Assembly (NCBI RefSeq): GCF_003254625.1 | Contig: NZ_QJRJ01000081.1 | Location: forward strand, 434,001 to 498,000 | Direction: 5' to 3' | Source: Flavobacterium ginsenosidimutans | Lineage (GTDB): Bacteria > Bacteroidota > Bacteroidia > Flavobacteriales > Flavobacteriaceae | DNA: 64,000 bases | Shown: in pieces, positions 33,021 through 41,544 of the stretch | How positions within the stretch are numbered: position 1 is the stretch's first letter | How the letters are laid out: each line of letters opens with the position of its first letter | Notes under the pieces: model-generated | Told to the model about the DNA's origin: nothing | The model's database searches: none | The model's input: the letters and a program-made list of their open reading frames with translations, nothing else | Program-made: the position numbers and the translations under genes

Positions 33021-33743
33021 ATGATAAAATTAAAGATTATTACCCGCTTATTTATATATATTACTTCAGTATTGATTTTATCGGCTTATACTGTTGATCT
33101 AACGGAGAATAAAATGGTCTCAAAACAAAAAAAAAATAGTGTCTCAGACATTTCAGGAATTTATGAGCTTCAAACAAGTTGGCTTCAATCAACTGTTAAT
33201 TTTAAATCCGATGGAACTTTTGAAATGAGCTATACAATGGGCGAAAAGCATACAACTTTTGGAACTTGGACTATTAAAAAAGATATATTAATCCTAAAAA
33301 ACGATGATAATTTCCCTGCAAATAAAAAATGGCTGATTAGAAATGAAAAGCTTTATCCAATTTTAAAATCATCAAAGGAATATGATATGAATTTTTTCTA
33401 TGTAGCAAAAAGACAATCTATTGAAAAAGTAAATTGTTCATTTTTAAAAAATTGTAAATTAAGATATTCCGAAACAGATGATGATTCAACTTACATAATT
33501 ATTAAAGACAATGTATTTACGGAGTATCCAAATGGTGATAAAAATTATATTAAATCAAACCTAGAATGGATAAATGAGTGTGAATACAATGCAATAGTAA
33601 TCGAATTAACAGCTACCGAATTAAACTATAAAATAGGCGATAAAATGAACGTGAAAATTGATAGAATTGATAATAAAATTATTTACTATACAGCGACTTT
33701 TGAAGGTGAAACAATAAAAGGAAAATTTAAAATCATTAATTGA
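33021..33743 (+). CDS. Exported hypothetical protein, lipocalin-like N-terminal part
   Basis: A 240-residue protein with a signal-like N-terminus (IITRLFIYITSVLILSAY). Residues 40-115 (DISGIYELQTSWLQSTVNFK, then FGTWTIKKDILIL) look like a lipocalin-type beta barrel. Residues 135-240 (SFLKNCKLRYSETDDDSTYI, then KSNLEWINECEYNAIVIE) resemble a flavobacterial family often mislabelled DNA topoisomerase IV. The second half has two cysteines in N-C and E-C-E-Y contexts typical of that family. The role is unknown. GTTTGTGGCAAT lies 42 bases upstream of the start. Confidence 0.65.
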   Translation: MIKLKIITRLFIYITSVLILSAYTVDLTENKMVSKQKKNSVSDISGIYELQTSWLQSTVNFKSDGTFEMSYTMGEKHTTFGTWTIKKDILILKNDDNFPANKKWLIRNEKLYPILKSSKEYDMNFFYVAKRQSIEKVNCSFLKNCKLRYSETDDDSTYIIIKDNVFTEYPNGDKNYIKSNLEWINECEYNAIVIELTATELNYKIGDKMNVKIDRIDNKIIYYTATFEGETIKGKFKIIN

Positions 33744-33761
33744 TTCAAAATACTCTTCTAT

Positions 33762-33848
33762 GGGATTCGAACCAAAAAAAAGTCTGAGAATCTACATTCT
33801 CAGGCTTCAATGTTTTATAGTGAACTTGACGGTACAGAATTCGAACCA
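33762..33848. repeat. Hairpin plus tRNA-3'-end-like repeat, unit 2
   Basis: GGGATTCGAACCA (33762-33774) is followed by the hairpin AAGTCTGAGAAT/ATTCTCAGGCTT (33780-33807) and, at 33820-33848, GTGAACTTGACGGT ending in AATTCGAACCA. It is the best match to unit 1 (32140-32224), with the same spacing between the parts. The hairpin can also terminate transcription of the gene ending at 33743. Confidence 0.72.
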
Positions 33849-34002
33849 TTTAATGCAAGATTTGAAGATTTTAGATGATCTGTAATTGCCAATTTGATTT
33901 CTTATGCAATAAAAATCCTATTTTTGATAACAAAAGAATGATATTTGTCAGACATAGTCAGGCTATATACAAGTTGTTGGCAATCCTAAAAGAAACTAAA
34001 AA

Positions 34003-35001
34003 TTGACTGAAAATTATCTTATCACTAAAAAGAAAAAATACTATTGGAAAGACCATTTTTTTGGTCTACTATTATTTTTATTAATTGCAATTCTAACTTT
34101 TGTTAATTATACACCTAAAAACAATGCAAAAAACCTTTGTTTGATTTTGTTAATATTATCACTGATAATCATAGTTTTAATTTTACTCAATCTATTTTCA
34201 GTTAAAAATTATTGCTTTACAAAAAATGAATTAATTGAATCATCCTTCATAAAAAACAAAAAAAAAGTATACAATCTTGATGAAATTGATGGATGGACAG
34301 AAAAACAGTATAAAGGAAAATTTGAAAATTGGGAAGAAATAATAGTATATTTTAAGAATGGAGAAAAAACAAAAATATCAAGCGACTATTTTGAAAATTA
34401 TTTTGAAATAAAAAACAAAATTGCACTAATCAAAAATAGAGATACACAAAAAGAGGAGTTAATCGAAAAAAGAATAAATAAAAAACTAGCAATTGCTTTT
34501 TTTATTATTTCACTTTTATTTTTTTATTGGGCTTACAACGCATTACAAGTTGAATATATAAAAAGTAATGATATTTTTGTCTTAAAAGATAAAACATCGG
34601 AGCGAATAAAATTAACTAGAGGCAAACATAAATCTATTGAGATAAAATTAGAAATGTATCCTGATTTAATTTTTAGAATAAGTGGAAATGATGCTATGAA
34701 AGCAACTCATGTCGAAAAATTAATTGAAGAAATTAAAGTAGGAGATTCAATTTTTGTGGGAATAAATAAATCAGACTACAAACAAAAGTTACTTAAAGTT
34801 GATTCTTTGACATTTGGCGACAAGTATTTTTTTAATGAAAATATTAGCGTAGAAAGTGTGAGATCTGTAAAATCTGATTATCTAAGTTTATCCGATAATA
34901 ATTTGAGTAAATCCGAAAATAAATCTTGGAATTTTGGATGGTTTTTTGCATTTGGTATATTTTTTCTTTTGATGTCTATATTTGGTTGGAACAAAGAATA
35001 G
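34003..35001 (+). CDS. Hypothetical membrane protein (four spans)
   Basis: A 332-residue protein with a TTG start. Two spans lie near the N-terminus (HFFGLLLFLLIAILTFVNY and LCLILLILSLIIIVLILLNL), one in the middle (AIAFFIISLLFFYWAYNAL) and one at the C-terminus (FGWFFAFGIFFLLMSIFGW). The two soluble parts are rich in Lys and Asn. No family was recognised. GTTGTTGGCAAT is 19 bases before the start. It is followed by a hairpin and degenerate repeat unit 3, like the other genes of this stretch. Confidence 0.6.
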   Translation: MTENYLITKKKKYYWKDHFFGLLLFLLIAILTFVNYTPKNNAKNLCLILLILSLIIIVLILLNLFSVKNYCFTKNELIESSFIKNKKKVYNLDEIDGWTEKQYKGKFENWEEIIVYFKNGEKTKISSDYFENYFEIKNKIALIKNRDTQKEELIEKRINKKLAIAFFIISLLFFYWAYNALQVEYIKSNDIFVLKDKTSERIKLTRGKHKSIEIKLEMYPDLIFRISGNDAMKATHVEKLIEEIKVGDSIFVGINKSDYKQKLLKVDSLTFGDKYFFNENISVESVRSVKSDYLSLSDNNLSKSENKSWNFGWFFAFGIFFLLMSIFGWNKE

Positions 35002-35084
35002 ATAAAAGTCTACCGCCAATAGCAAATACAGCGAATTTGGCCAATAGTCTGAAAAAGAATCGTAAAATTTTTCGCCAGATAAAA

Positions 35085-35157
35085 AAAGCCTGCAAAATAT
35101 ACACTTTGCAGGCTTTCATTTTTTTGTAGTGACCCTTACTGAACAATTTACAAACCA
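35085..35157. repeat. Hairpin plus degenerate tRNA-end-like repeat, unit 3
   Basis: A perfect 12-base stem (AAAGCCTGCAAA with TTTGCAGGCTTT, 35085-35116) is followed at 35129 by GTGACCCTTACTGAAC and CAAACCA. This is a decayed form of the pattern in units 1 and 2. The hairpin serves as a terminator for the gene ending at 35001. Confidence 0.6.
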
Positions 35158-35570
35158 TTTTATGAATGATTTAAAGAAATTAGCTTATTTTTAGATGAAT
35201 TTGTAAGATAATTATTTTAAATTTTTACTCGAGAGCGGTTTGTATGTATTGTACGGGTTAAACGTTAAAAAATGTTAAAACAGAAGGATATTTAAATTTA
35301 ATGGGATGTAAAAACTTTATAAAATTCTTGAAAATCAAATTTAGTATTGACTAAATAAAAACAGATTAGTTTTTAGTAAAATTAAACAATCATTTGGAGA
35401 TTATTCAAATCAAAATTTGTTGAAGATATTAGATTTTTTAAATTGTTTTAATCTAATTAGAAGTTAATTTTGTTGGATACTTAATTTGTTAGTTTTCTGT
35501 ACAAATAAAGATATTTAATTTAACTCATTAATTGTCGTTCGATTGGGGTTAAAAATTGATTTATTTTTGT
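35158..35570. other. AT-rich gap between the cassette-like region and the stress island
   Basis: About 410 bases with no gene, no strong hairpin and no repeat I recognise. Confidence 0.4.
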
Positions 35571-35969
35571 CTAGTTAACTGCTGAATATTGCTCATCTGA
35601 GACAGGTTCAAGCCAAGTTACTTGAGTATCTCCCTTAAAATTGGTAATCGCAATATGAACCATTTTTGTATCCGCGGATGCGCCATGCCAATGCTTTACG
35701 TTTTCAGGGATATTTACAACATCGCCTTTTTTTATTAACTGTGCCGGTTTTCCTTCTTCTTGATAGATTCCACTTCCTTCTGTAACTAGTAAAACCTGTC
35801 CTTTAGGATGAGTATGCCAGTTGGTTCTTGCTCCTGGTTCAAATGTTACGCTTCCAGCTGAAAATTCATTGTTTTTGTCACGTGCCACTAATGGTTTTAA
35901 AAAGGCACTGCCTGTAAACCATTCGTTTGGAAGAGGCTCTCCTTGTGGAAAAATTTCTGTTGTGCTCAT
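35571..35969 (-). CDS. Cupin-domain protein, possibly a former lipoprotein
   Basis: A 132-residue single cupin. The metal site shows the cupin motif 1 pattern in RTNWHTHPKGQVLLVTEGSG and motif 2 in VVNIPENVKHWHGAS. Related flavobacterial proteins sit with carboxymuconolactone decarboxylases or quinone reductases. In frame upstream of the ATG lies an intact lipoprotein signal sequence (KIILTFIITSILTACSS, 36032-35985 on the minus strand), but it has no ATG, GTG or TTG; a TAA comes just before it. Either translation starts at a rare codon (ATA or ATT) or the secretion signal has been lost by mutation and the protein is now cytoplasmic. Confidence 0.85.
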   Translation of the reverse strand: MSTTEIFPQGEPLPNEWFTGSAFLKPLVARDKNNEFSAGSVTFEPGARTNWHTHPKGQVLLVTEGSGIYQEEGKPAQLIKKGDVVNIPENVKHWHGASADTKMVHIAITNFKGDTQVTWLEPVSDEQYSAVN

Positions 35970-36045
35970 TTTATTTTCTGATTTAGAACTGCATGCAGTT
36001 AAAATTGAAGTTATTATAAATGTAAGAATTATTTTTTATTTTTTT

Positions 36046-36624
36046 TTATTCTGCAATAGCTTTAATAATTTTTGCTGGAATACCGCCGACTATTGTATTA
36101 TCAGGCACATCTTTTGCAACTACCGCTCCAGCTGCGACTATTGAATTTTCTCCAACAGTTACCCCCGACAAGATAGTTGCCGCAGTTCCAATCCAAGCAT
36201 TTTTTTTGATATGTACAGCTCCAGGCACAAGTGATTTTCTGTTTTGACTGGAAATGGGATGACCTTCCGAAATAATATTTACTCTTGGCGCAATCAATAC
36301 ATTATCTTCTATAGTAATGCCGCCTAAATCCAAAAATGTGCAGTCAAAGTTTATAAAGACGTTTTTTCCTATTCTGGTATTTTTTCCATAATTGATATGT
36401 ATGGGCGTAAATACAGTAGTGGTCTGATCGATTTCGCTATTGGTGATCTCGCTTAATAGGGATCTGATTTCTGAAGGGTCAGCTGAACTATTCAAGCGGA
36501 TAAGGAGCTTTTTTGTGGAAAAGGATTCTTCAAGCAGTCTGTAGGCCTGGCTATTTGCCGGAGATATGGTTTGGCCATTCATAAGCTGTTCAAAAACATC
36601 CTCTGTATCTTTTTTTATGTTCAT
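36046..36624 (-). CDS. Sugar O-acetyltransferase (hexapeptide-repeat, LacA/Maa-like)
   Basis: A 192-residue left-handed beta-helix acyltransferase. An N-terminal Mac domain (about residues 1-60, DVFEQLMNGQTISPANSQAY) precedes the hexapeptide repeats. These include GKNVFINFDCTFLDLGGITI, then NIISEGHP with the catalytic His, then IGTAATILSGVTVGENSIVA and the C-terminal GGIPAKIIK. It transfers acetyl from acetyl-CoA to hydroxyls of sugars such as maltose or galactosides. It is encoded just upstream of the cupin gene and 30 bases downstream of a hydrolase gene, forming a minus-strand operon of three. Confidence 0.9.
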   Translation of the reverse strand: MNIKKDTEDVFEQLMNGQTISPANSQAYRLLEESFSTKKLLIRLNSSADPSEIRSLLSEITNSEIDQTTTVFTPIHINYGKNTRIGKNVFINFDCTFLDLGGITIEDNVLIAPRVNIISEGHPISSQNRKSLVPGAVHIKKNAWIGTAATILSGVTVGENSIVAAGAVVAKDVPDNTIVGGIPAKIIKAIAE

Positions 36625-36654
36625 TGCAGTTTAAGTTTAAAAGCATGAGGCTGG

Positions 36655-37707
36655 CTATTTTAGATTATTTTTAAAAAAAGCATCCAGCTTATCGAATGGT
36701 ATTTTTTCTTTTCTGTCATACAGGTCAACATGGACCGCATCAGGTATAATCAGAAGTTCCTTAGGTTCGGCCGCCGCTTTGTAGATATCCTCGCTAAAAT
36801 ATCGTGAGTGTGCATTTTCACCGGCAATAATCAGTATAGGTCTTGGGGAGATTTCCTTAATGTAGGCCAGTATTGGCATATTCATCAGAGAGAAGCCATT
36901 TGTTTTTGTCCAGGCGCCATTTGAGTTTATTGAACGTTTATGAAACCCCCTTTCTGTTTTGTAATAATCGTAATAATCTCTTATAAATTGAGGTTCATCT
37001 CCTTTTATGGTATTTGGATTGGGGCAGTTTCCGTATTCAGGTCTGCCGGCTTCAGCGTCTTTCCAGCGCTGCAGGCTCATTTCTTCTAATGTTTTGGTAC
37101 GCTGCTCCAAAGTTACTTTGTCATAATATCCCTTTGATGCAGCTCTTGGAATATCGTACATGCTTGTTGTGGCTACCGCTTTTATACGTTTGTCAATCGA
37201 AACAGCGTTTAAAGCAAAGCCTCCAAATCCGCATATGCCTATAATGCCAATTTTGTTTCGGTCTACATTTTTCTGCAATCCCAGAAAATCTGCTGAAGCG
37301 CTAAAATCTTCCGTATTAATGTCTGATGAAGCAATATTGCGGGGCTCGCCGCCGCTTTCTCCAGTATAAGAGGGATCAAATGCCAAGGCCGCATAGCCGC
37401 GTTCTGCCATTTGATTGGCGTATAAACCCGATGATTGTTCTTTAACCGCACCAAAAGGACCGCTTATAGCTAGCGCCGGCAATAATTTTGTCTGTGGATT
37501 TTTTGGAAGATATAGATCTCCGCAAAGCGTTATTCCATATCGGTTTTTAAAGCTTACTTTTTGGCGCGTTACCTTATCGCTCAATTGAAATGTATAATGT
37601 TCCAATTCTGTCTTCATGTTTTTTTTATTTTGAGGTGATTCTTTTTTCTGTGCGTAGGCCTGTCCAATAAATAGGAAAGACATAGCTATGAATACTGTTA
37701 TTCGCAT
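36655..37707 (-). CDS. Exported alpha/beta hydrolase with cysteine nucleophile (YcjY/dienelactone-hydrolase-like)
   Basis: A 350-residue hydrolase with an N-terminal signal (TVFIAMSFLFIGQAYAQ). The nucleophile elbow reads GICGFGG, so the usual serine is replaced by cysteine, as in dienelactone hydrolases and E. coli YcjY-like proteins. The histidine is in IPDAVHVDLYDRKE and the acid region in PRPILIIAGENAHSR. The substrate is unknown. It is the first gene of the hydrolase-acetyltransferase-cupin operon and lies next to a divergent-type AraC regulator gene on the same strand upstream. Confidence 0.87.
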   Translation of the reverse strand: MRITVFIAMSFLFIGQAYAQKKESPQNKKNMKTELEHYTFQLSDKVTRQKVSFKNRYGITLCGDLYLPKNPQTKLLPALAISGPFGAVKEQSSGLYANQMAERGYAALAFDPSYTGESGGEPRNIASSDINTEDFSASADFLGLQKNVDRNKIGIIGICGFGGFALNAVSIDKRIKAVATTSMYDIPRAASKGYYDKVTLEQRTKTLEEMSLQRWKDAEAGRPEYGNCPNPNTIKGDEPQFIRDYYDYYKTERGFHKRSINSNGAWTKTNGFSLMNMPILAYIKEISPRPILIIAGENAHSRYFSEDIYKAAAEPKELLIIPDAVHVDLYDRKEKIPFDKLDAFFKNNLK

Positions 37708-37793
37708 ATCAAATTATATTTTAAATTACAGTGCAAAAGTAAAACGGCACCCAGTGGCGCCGTTAAAGAATATCAAACTAAAGATTAAGAATT

Positions 37794-38672
37794 TCAAACT
37801 TCTGCACCTCTTAAGGATTTAGGATTGGTTCCAGTATGTTTTTTGAAAAAATTATTAAAATACGTAGGGTAGGCAAAACCTAATGCATATCCTATTTCGG
37901 CAATATTCCAATCGGTATGCTGTAAAAGGGCTTTTGCCTCTGCTGTAATTCTTTCTGTAATATGGGTTGTGGTAGATTTTCCAGTAATTTCTTTAACAGC
38001 ACGATTTAGATAATTGACATGGATATGCAGATTTTCGGCATAATGCTGTGCAGTTGTCAGCTTTAGCGGGTTATCAGCGTTTTCAATAGGAAATTGTCTT
38101 TCGAGAAGTTCCAAAAATATCGAAGCAATTCGGGCAGTTCCATTTTTACCAACGTTATAATTTTCTGAAGGCTGCAGTTTCAGCGATTCATGAATTATTA
38201 AATTAATGTAGTTTCGTATTAATTCATCTTTGTATATATAGTCGCTTTGCTGTTCGTCAATCATTTTCTGAAAAAGGCCATTTAGAAAAAGTCTTTGTTC
38301 TTCAGAAATTTGAAGTATGGGAGTGCCGCCAATTTTAAAGAAAGGAGACTGGTGGAGGCTTTCAGATCGTTCGGAGTTTTTTAAAAAATCCTCAGAAAAA
38401 AGTATGGTATAACCGATGTACTTTGTAGAAATCGTTTCCCATGAATAGGGAATGTTAGGGTTGCCGAAAAATAGAATAGTTCCGTCCTGATCAAAACTTT
38501 TATCAGCGTAATGTATTTTGCTATGTCCAGTGGTAAGGCAGATTTTAAAAAAGTCCTTCCTGCTATAGATGCGCGTGGCATTGCTGTCATCCTCAATCTG
38601 AAAAGCCTTGAATCCTTTTAGCTTAAGTTCACTGTTAAACTCTGAAATACTGCGTACTGTTTTCTTTTCCAT
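37794..38672 (-). CDS. AraC-family transcriptional regulator
   Basis: A 292-residue regulator with an N-terminal cupin-like sensing part and a C-terminal AraC DNA-binding domain. The first helix-turn-helix is in LTTAQHYAENLHIHVNYLNR, followed by AVKEITGKSTTTHITERI. The second is WNIAEIGYALGFAYPTYFNN, ending in FFKKHTGTNPKSLR. It lies immediately upstream of the hydrolase operon (86 bases between them, same strand) and probably controls it. The inducer cannot be read from sequence. Confidence 0.92.
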   Translation of the reverse strand: MEKKTVRSISEFNSELKLKGFKAFQIEDDSNATRIYSRKDFFKICLTTGHSKIHYADKSFDQDGTILFFGNPNIPYSWETISTKYIGYTILFSEDFLKNSERSESLHQSPFFKIGGTPILQISEEQRLFLNGLFQKMIDEQQSDYIYKDELIRNYINLIIHESLKLQPSENYNVGKNGTARIASIFLELLERQFPIENADNPLKLTTAQHYAENLHIHVNYLNRAVKEITGKSTTTHITERITAEAKALLQHTDWNIAEIGYALGFAYPTYFNNFFKKHTGTNPKSLRGAEV

Positions 38673-38750
38673 AAGAGCAAAATTAATAAATTCAAATCTA
38701 TTAAGTACGTTTATGAAAGACTTAAACTAATCTCCAGTTTTTAAGAAAAA

Positions 38751-38779
38751 TTGAGGCTTGTATAAATTGCAAGCCTCAA
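38751..38779. terminator. Bidirectional terminator hairpin
   Basis: A perfect 10-base stem (TTGAGGCTTG with CAAGCCTCAA), with A residues before it and T residues after it. It lies directly behind the SnoaL-like gene read on the minus strand. Confidence 0.75.
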
Positions 38780-38786
38780 TTAAATT

Positions 38787-39227
38787 TTACGTACTTAATA
38801 GCCTTTCCTCAATAATGATAAAATGGCCCTCACGATAGTTTATAAGCCATTTGTCATTTTGGAATATGTATTTATCATCATATCTAACGCTGTAGTCTGT
38901 TAATACATTTTTTCCGTCAATTTCTCTTATCATTTTTATTTGGGCAAATGATACGCCAGAAGCTGTATCATTGTCAATTTGTACTTCATGCTGTCCATTA
39001 AGGGTGAAGTAGGTTTTTACCAGCGATGCATGACCAATAAATTCTTTCTCCATGTTAGTTTTTCCTGAAACTTCAGAGACAACTATCCCACCCATAAAGG
39101 CTTTATAGGTTATGTTAGGTGTAAATAATTCCATTTGCTCAGTAATTTTTTTATCATCTCCCAAAACAGCGTAATCATCAATTAGCTTTCTGAGTTTTTC
39201 TTTTTTTTCTAAAAATTCTAGTGTCAT
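38787..39227 (-). CDS. SnoaL-like / NTF2-fold protein
   Basis: A 146-residue protein of the SnoaL-like NTF2 superfamily: helix LRKLIDDYAVLGDDKKITEQ, then MELFTPNITYKAFMGG. Core beta strands follow (VKTYFTLNGQHEVQIDNDTA, VRYDDKYIFQNDKWLINYRE). Members are small enzymes or ligand binders; the many flavobacterial copies near HxlR or AraC regulators have no known substrate. It is divergent from the HxlR gene at 39376, and the shared 148-base gap likely holds a regulated promoter pair. Confidence 0.85.
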   Translation of the reverse strand: MTLEFLEKKEKLRKLIDDYAVLGDDKKITEQMELFTPNITYKAFMGGIVVSEVSGKTNMEKEFIGHASLVKTYFTLNGQHEVQIDNDTASGVSFAQIKMIREIDGKNVLTDYSVRYDDKYIFQNDKWLINYREGHFIIIEERLLST

Positions 39228-39375
39228 AATTTTCTATATTTAATAGTTATTGCAATATTATTCTGCCGCGGTTTCAGGTTAATACTGCTTTTTATCTATG
39301 TCAAAATTATTCTATATTTGCTAACAATTTATTAGTTGTTACCTAAAGGTTAGTGGCTAATCAAAATGTTTGCGA

Positions 39376-39753
39376 ATGAAAAATCAAAATGAAAATAAAG
39401 AAGTAAATAAGGAGTTTACAGATGAATGCCATAAAGTATTGCTTGCAGTAAGTGATGCGCTTTATGCAATAGGAGGAAAGTGGAAACTTATGATAATTAT
39501 TGCTATAGCTAGAGGTAATAATCGATTTACGGAAATTCAGAGACAGGTTACAGGAATTTCTGCAAGAGTTCTTTCGAATGAGCTCAAAGAACTTGACATG
39601 AATGGTTTTATCATTAAAAAAGTCGATGCTGGATACCCTGTAACTATAGAATATCAACTTTTACCATACAGCAATACTTTAGAAGAAGTGGTTAGTGCTA
39701 TGACGAAATGGGGAATGCAGCATCGTGAAAAAATAAAAAAGGAAAGAAGTTAA
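39376..39753 (+). CDS. HxlR-family transcriptional regulator
   Basis: A 125-residue winged-helix regulator with the HxlR hallmarks CHKVLLAVSDALYAIGGKWK and RFTEIQRQVTGISARVLSNE, then LKELDMNGFI. The conserved near-N-terminal Cys, redox-active in some relatives, is present. A TTG two codons earlier is possible; the ATG at 39376 is preferred. It is divergent from the SnoaL-like gene and probably regulates it. HxlR proteins often respond to aldehydes, quinones or other electrophiles. Confidence 0.92.
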   Translation: MKNQNENKEVNKEFTDECHKVLLAVSDALYAIGGKWKLMIIIAIARGNNRFTEIQRQVTGISARVLSNELKELDMNGFIIKKVDAGYPVTIEYQLLPYSNTLEEVVSAMTKWGMQHREKIKKERS

Positions 39754-39843
39754 GATAGTACTCTAAATTTATGCAAAATAGATTGAACTCGCTAATAGGA
39801 ATTAGAGAACGGGAATAGATAAATAAATCAATTTTTAACCTCA

Positions 39844-39868
39844 GTTGACCTTGACGGGATTCGAACCA
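39844..39868. repeat. tRNA-3'-end-like fragment, unit 4
   Basis: TTGACGGGATTCGAACCA preceded by GTTGACC reads on the minus strand as a tRNA T-loop and acceptor 3' strand. It matches units 1 and 2 in the cassette-like region but has no hairpin. The 5' half of a tRNA is absent. Confidence 0.6.
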
Positions 39869-39909
39869 TTGATTTTCGGTGGAGATTTGAGCCCTTTGCT
39901 TTAAAGATT

Positions 39910-40200
<291 letters not shown>

Positions 40201-40646
40201 TTATTTAAAAGTATACTTTTAAGATATAAGGGGAGAAAGAGGATTGTGAACATTCTCCATTATGTGCAGTTATTTAAGACGTTTGTACTGTTGCCATTTT
40301 AGCAGTGTACTTGAAAGTGTGGTGCCGGAAATTTTAATATTTTTCATAAAAAAATAACAAGATTTAAATTCATATAAGATAGCTGATATGTATATTTTAT
40401 AAATAACAGCTATACTTTATAATGTAGATTTTAATTTCTGTTTAATTACAGAATTTTAAATGATAGAGCTGATCTTATTTTGGCTAATCGGATCTTTTTT
40501 GAGCAGAGCAGGATCCGAACTTTATCGCTGAAGTCCTGTTCCTGTCTATGAAAAGTTTTATATTATGTCTTTGACCAAAGCGCGTAAATAATTCTATTGA
40601 AGCAGTAAGAACTGCCGAAGCATTAAAATTTTTGTGATTTAATGTC

Positions 40647-40820
40647 TTGCCGCCTTATAAGTTTTCAGAGAAATTGAAAAGGAATAAACCAATTTTTCTC
40701 AGTTGGACAACATCAACAATTGAAGATATAAGAGCGGAAAATTCAAGTAATGATGAAATTACAAACCATTTTTATGGGATTTCATTATTTGCCATTAAAA
40801 AGCAATTGCAAACAATTTAG
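40647..40820 (+). pseudogene. Remnant of an unknown gene (C-terminal fragment)
   Basis: An open frame of 57 codons without ATG start reads KFSEKLKRNKPIFLSWTTST then IEDIRAENSSNDEITNHFYG and stops at 40820. Stop codons and apparent frameshifts lie just upstream. A partly matching piece (TGCGGAAAATTCAAGTAA) is found at about 63878, also without an intact frame, so both look like decayed copies of one gene. The family is not recognised. Confidence 0.45.
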
Positions 40821-40976
40821 GATATTATAGAGTCCGAATTTCTCTTCTATTCTTAGTGTTCGAATCCTATTAAGTTACTGGAGGCTAAATTTTAAATTCC
40901 CACTATTTTTCTAATATTGCGAAAAAAGGAAAATTTAGAATAATAGAGCCAAACTCCTTAAGTAGGGTATACAAAA

Positions 40977-41009
40977 AAAGGCGCCAATTGAAGACAATTG
41001 ATGCCTTTT
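40977..41009 (-). terminator. Terminator of the minus-strand HxlR gene
   Basis: AAAAGGC pairs with GCCTTTT, with an inner AATTG/CAATT stem around AAGA. Read on the minus strand it lies about 80 bases after the HxlR stop and is followed by a T-run. Confidence 0.65.
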
Positions 41010-41090
41010 GGCAGTTTTTATATTCACTTAAAGCCCATAAACACATGGAGCTACATTTTGTAAATAGAAGCATTACCTAAGCAATTAAAT

Positions 41091-41447
41091 TCACAAAGGA
41101 TTTTTCTTAAAAATTTTCTTCTTATGATTTAATCCCCAATCTTTCATAGCGTAGATAATTGGCGTTAAAGTATCTGCATAAGGTTCCAGACTATACGATA
41201 TTTTGACAGGATAATCGTTCGTTATAATCCTTTTGATCAGCTGGTGCTGTTCAAGTTCCTTAAGTTCTTTTGAAAGAACTTTAGGAGTTAGACCGGGAAT
41301 GCTTTCTTGAATTTCAGTAAATCTGCTGTTCCCTACACCTACAGAAATAATAATGGATAATTTCCATTTTCCATTAATTACATCAAGTGTGTCCCGTACT
41401 GGCTTAACGGTATTTAGGCACTCACAGTAAGGTTTCTTTTTCGACAT
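41091..41447 (-). CDS. HxlR-family transcriptional regulator, divergent to the monooxygenase
   Basis: A 118-residue winged-helix regulator: KPYCECLNTVKPVRDTLDVI at the N-terminus with two Cys, NGKWKLSIIISV, then RFTEIQESIPGLTPKVLSKE. It is encoded divergently from the flavin monooxygenase gene (97-base gap), so it very likely controls that operon from the shared promoter region. The Cys pair near the N-terminus could sense oxidants or electrophiles, as shown for some HxlR relatives. Confidence 0.92.
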   Translation of the reverse strand: MSKKKPYCECLNTVKPVRDTLDVINGKWKLSIIISVGVGNSRFTEIQESIPGLTPKVLSKELKELEQHQLIKRIITNDYPVKISYSLEPYADTLTPIIYAMKDWGLNHKKKIFKKNPL

Positions 41448-41544
41448 GATAAATTGTTTATTTCGCTTTCCTTTGGGAAAGAGCTATACAAAGGAAAGTG
41501 ATTTTGTTTAATTTTGCAAAATAATTAATCAAAATATTCAATTT

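Larger units (their letters stand above)
40201..41090. other. Gene-poor gap with remnants
   Basis: About 890 bases. It contains a decayed gene fragment at 40647-40820, TTCGAATCC near 40860, a short AT-rich piece near 40880 resembling the tail of the IS6 element (GGCTAAATTTTAAATT), and the hairpin at 40977-41009. The rest shows nothing recognisable. Confidence 0.45.

Noticed and set aside
31514..33984. Classical integron attC sites
   Set aside because: The motifs do not match the RYYYAAC/GTTRRRY core pair convincingly and no integron integrase is in the window; reported as an open cassette hypothesis.
34926..35129. Frame of 67 codons after the membrane protein gene
   Set aside because: It overlaps the end of the membrane protein gene and runs through the hairpin of repeat unit 3.
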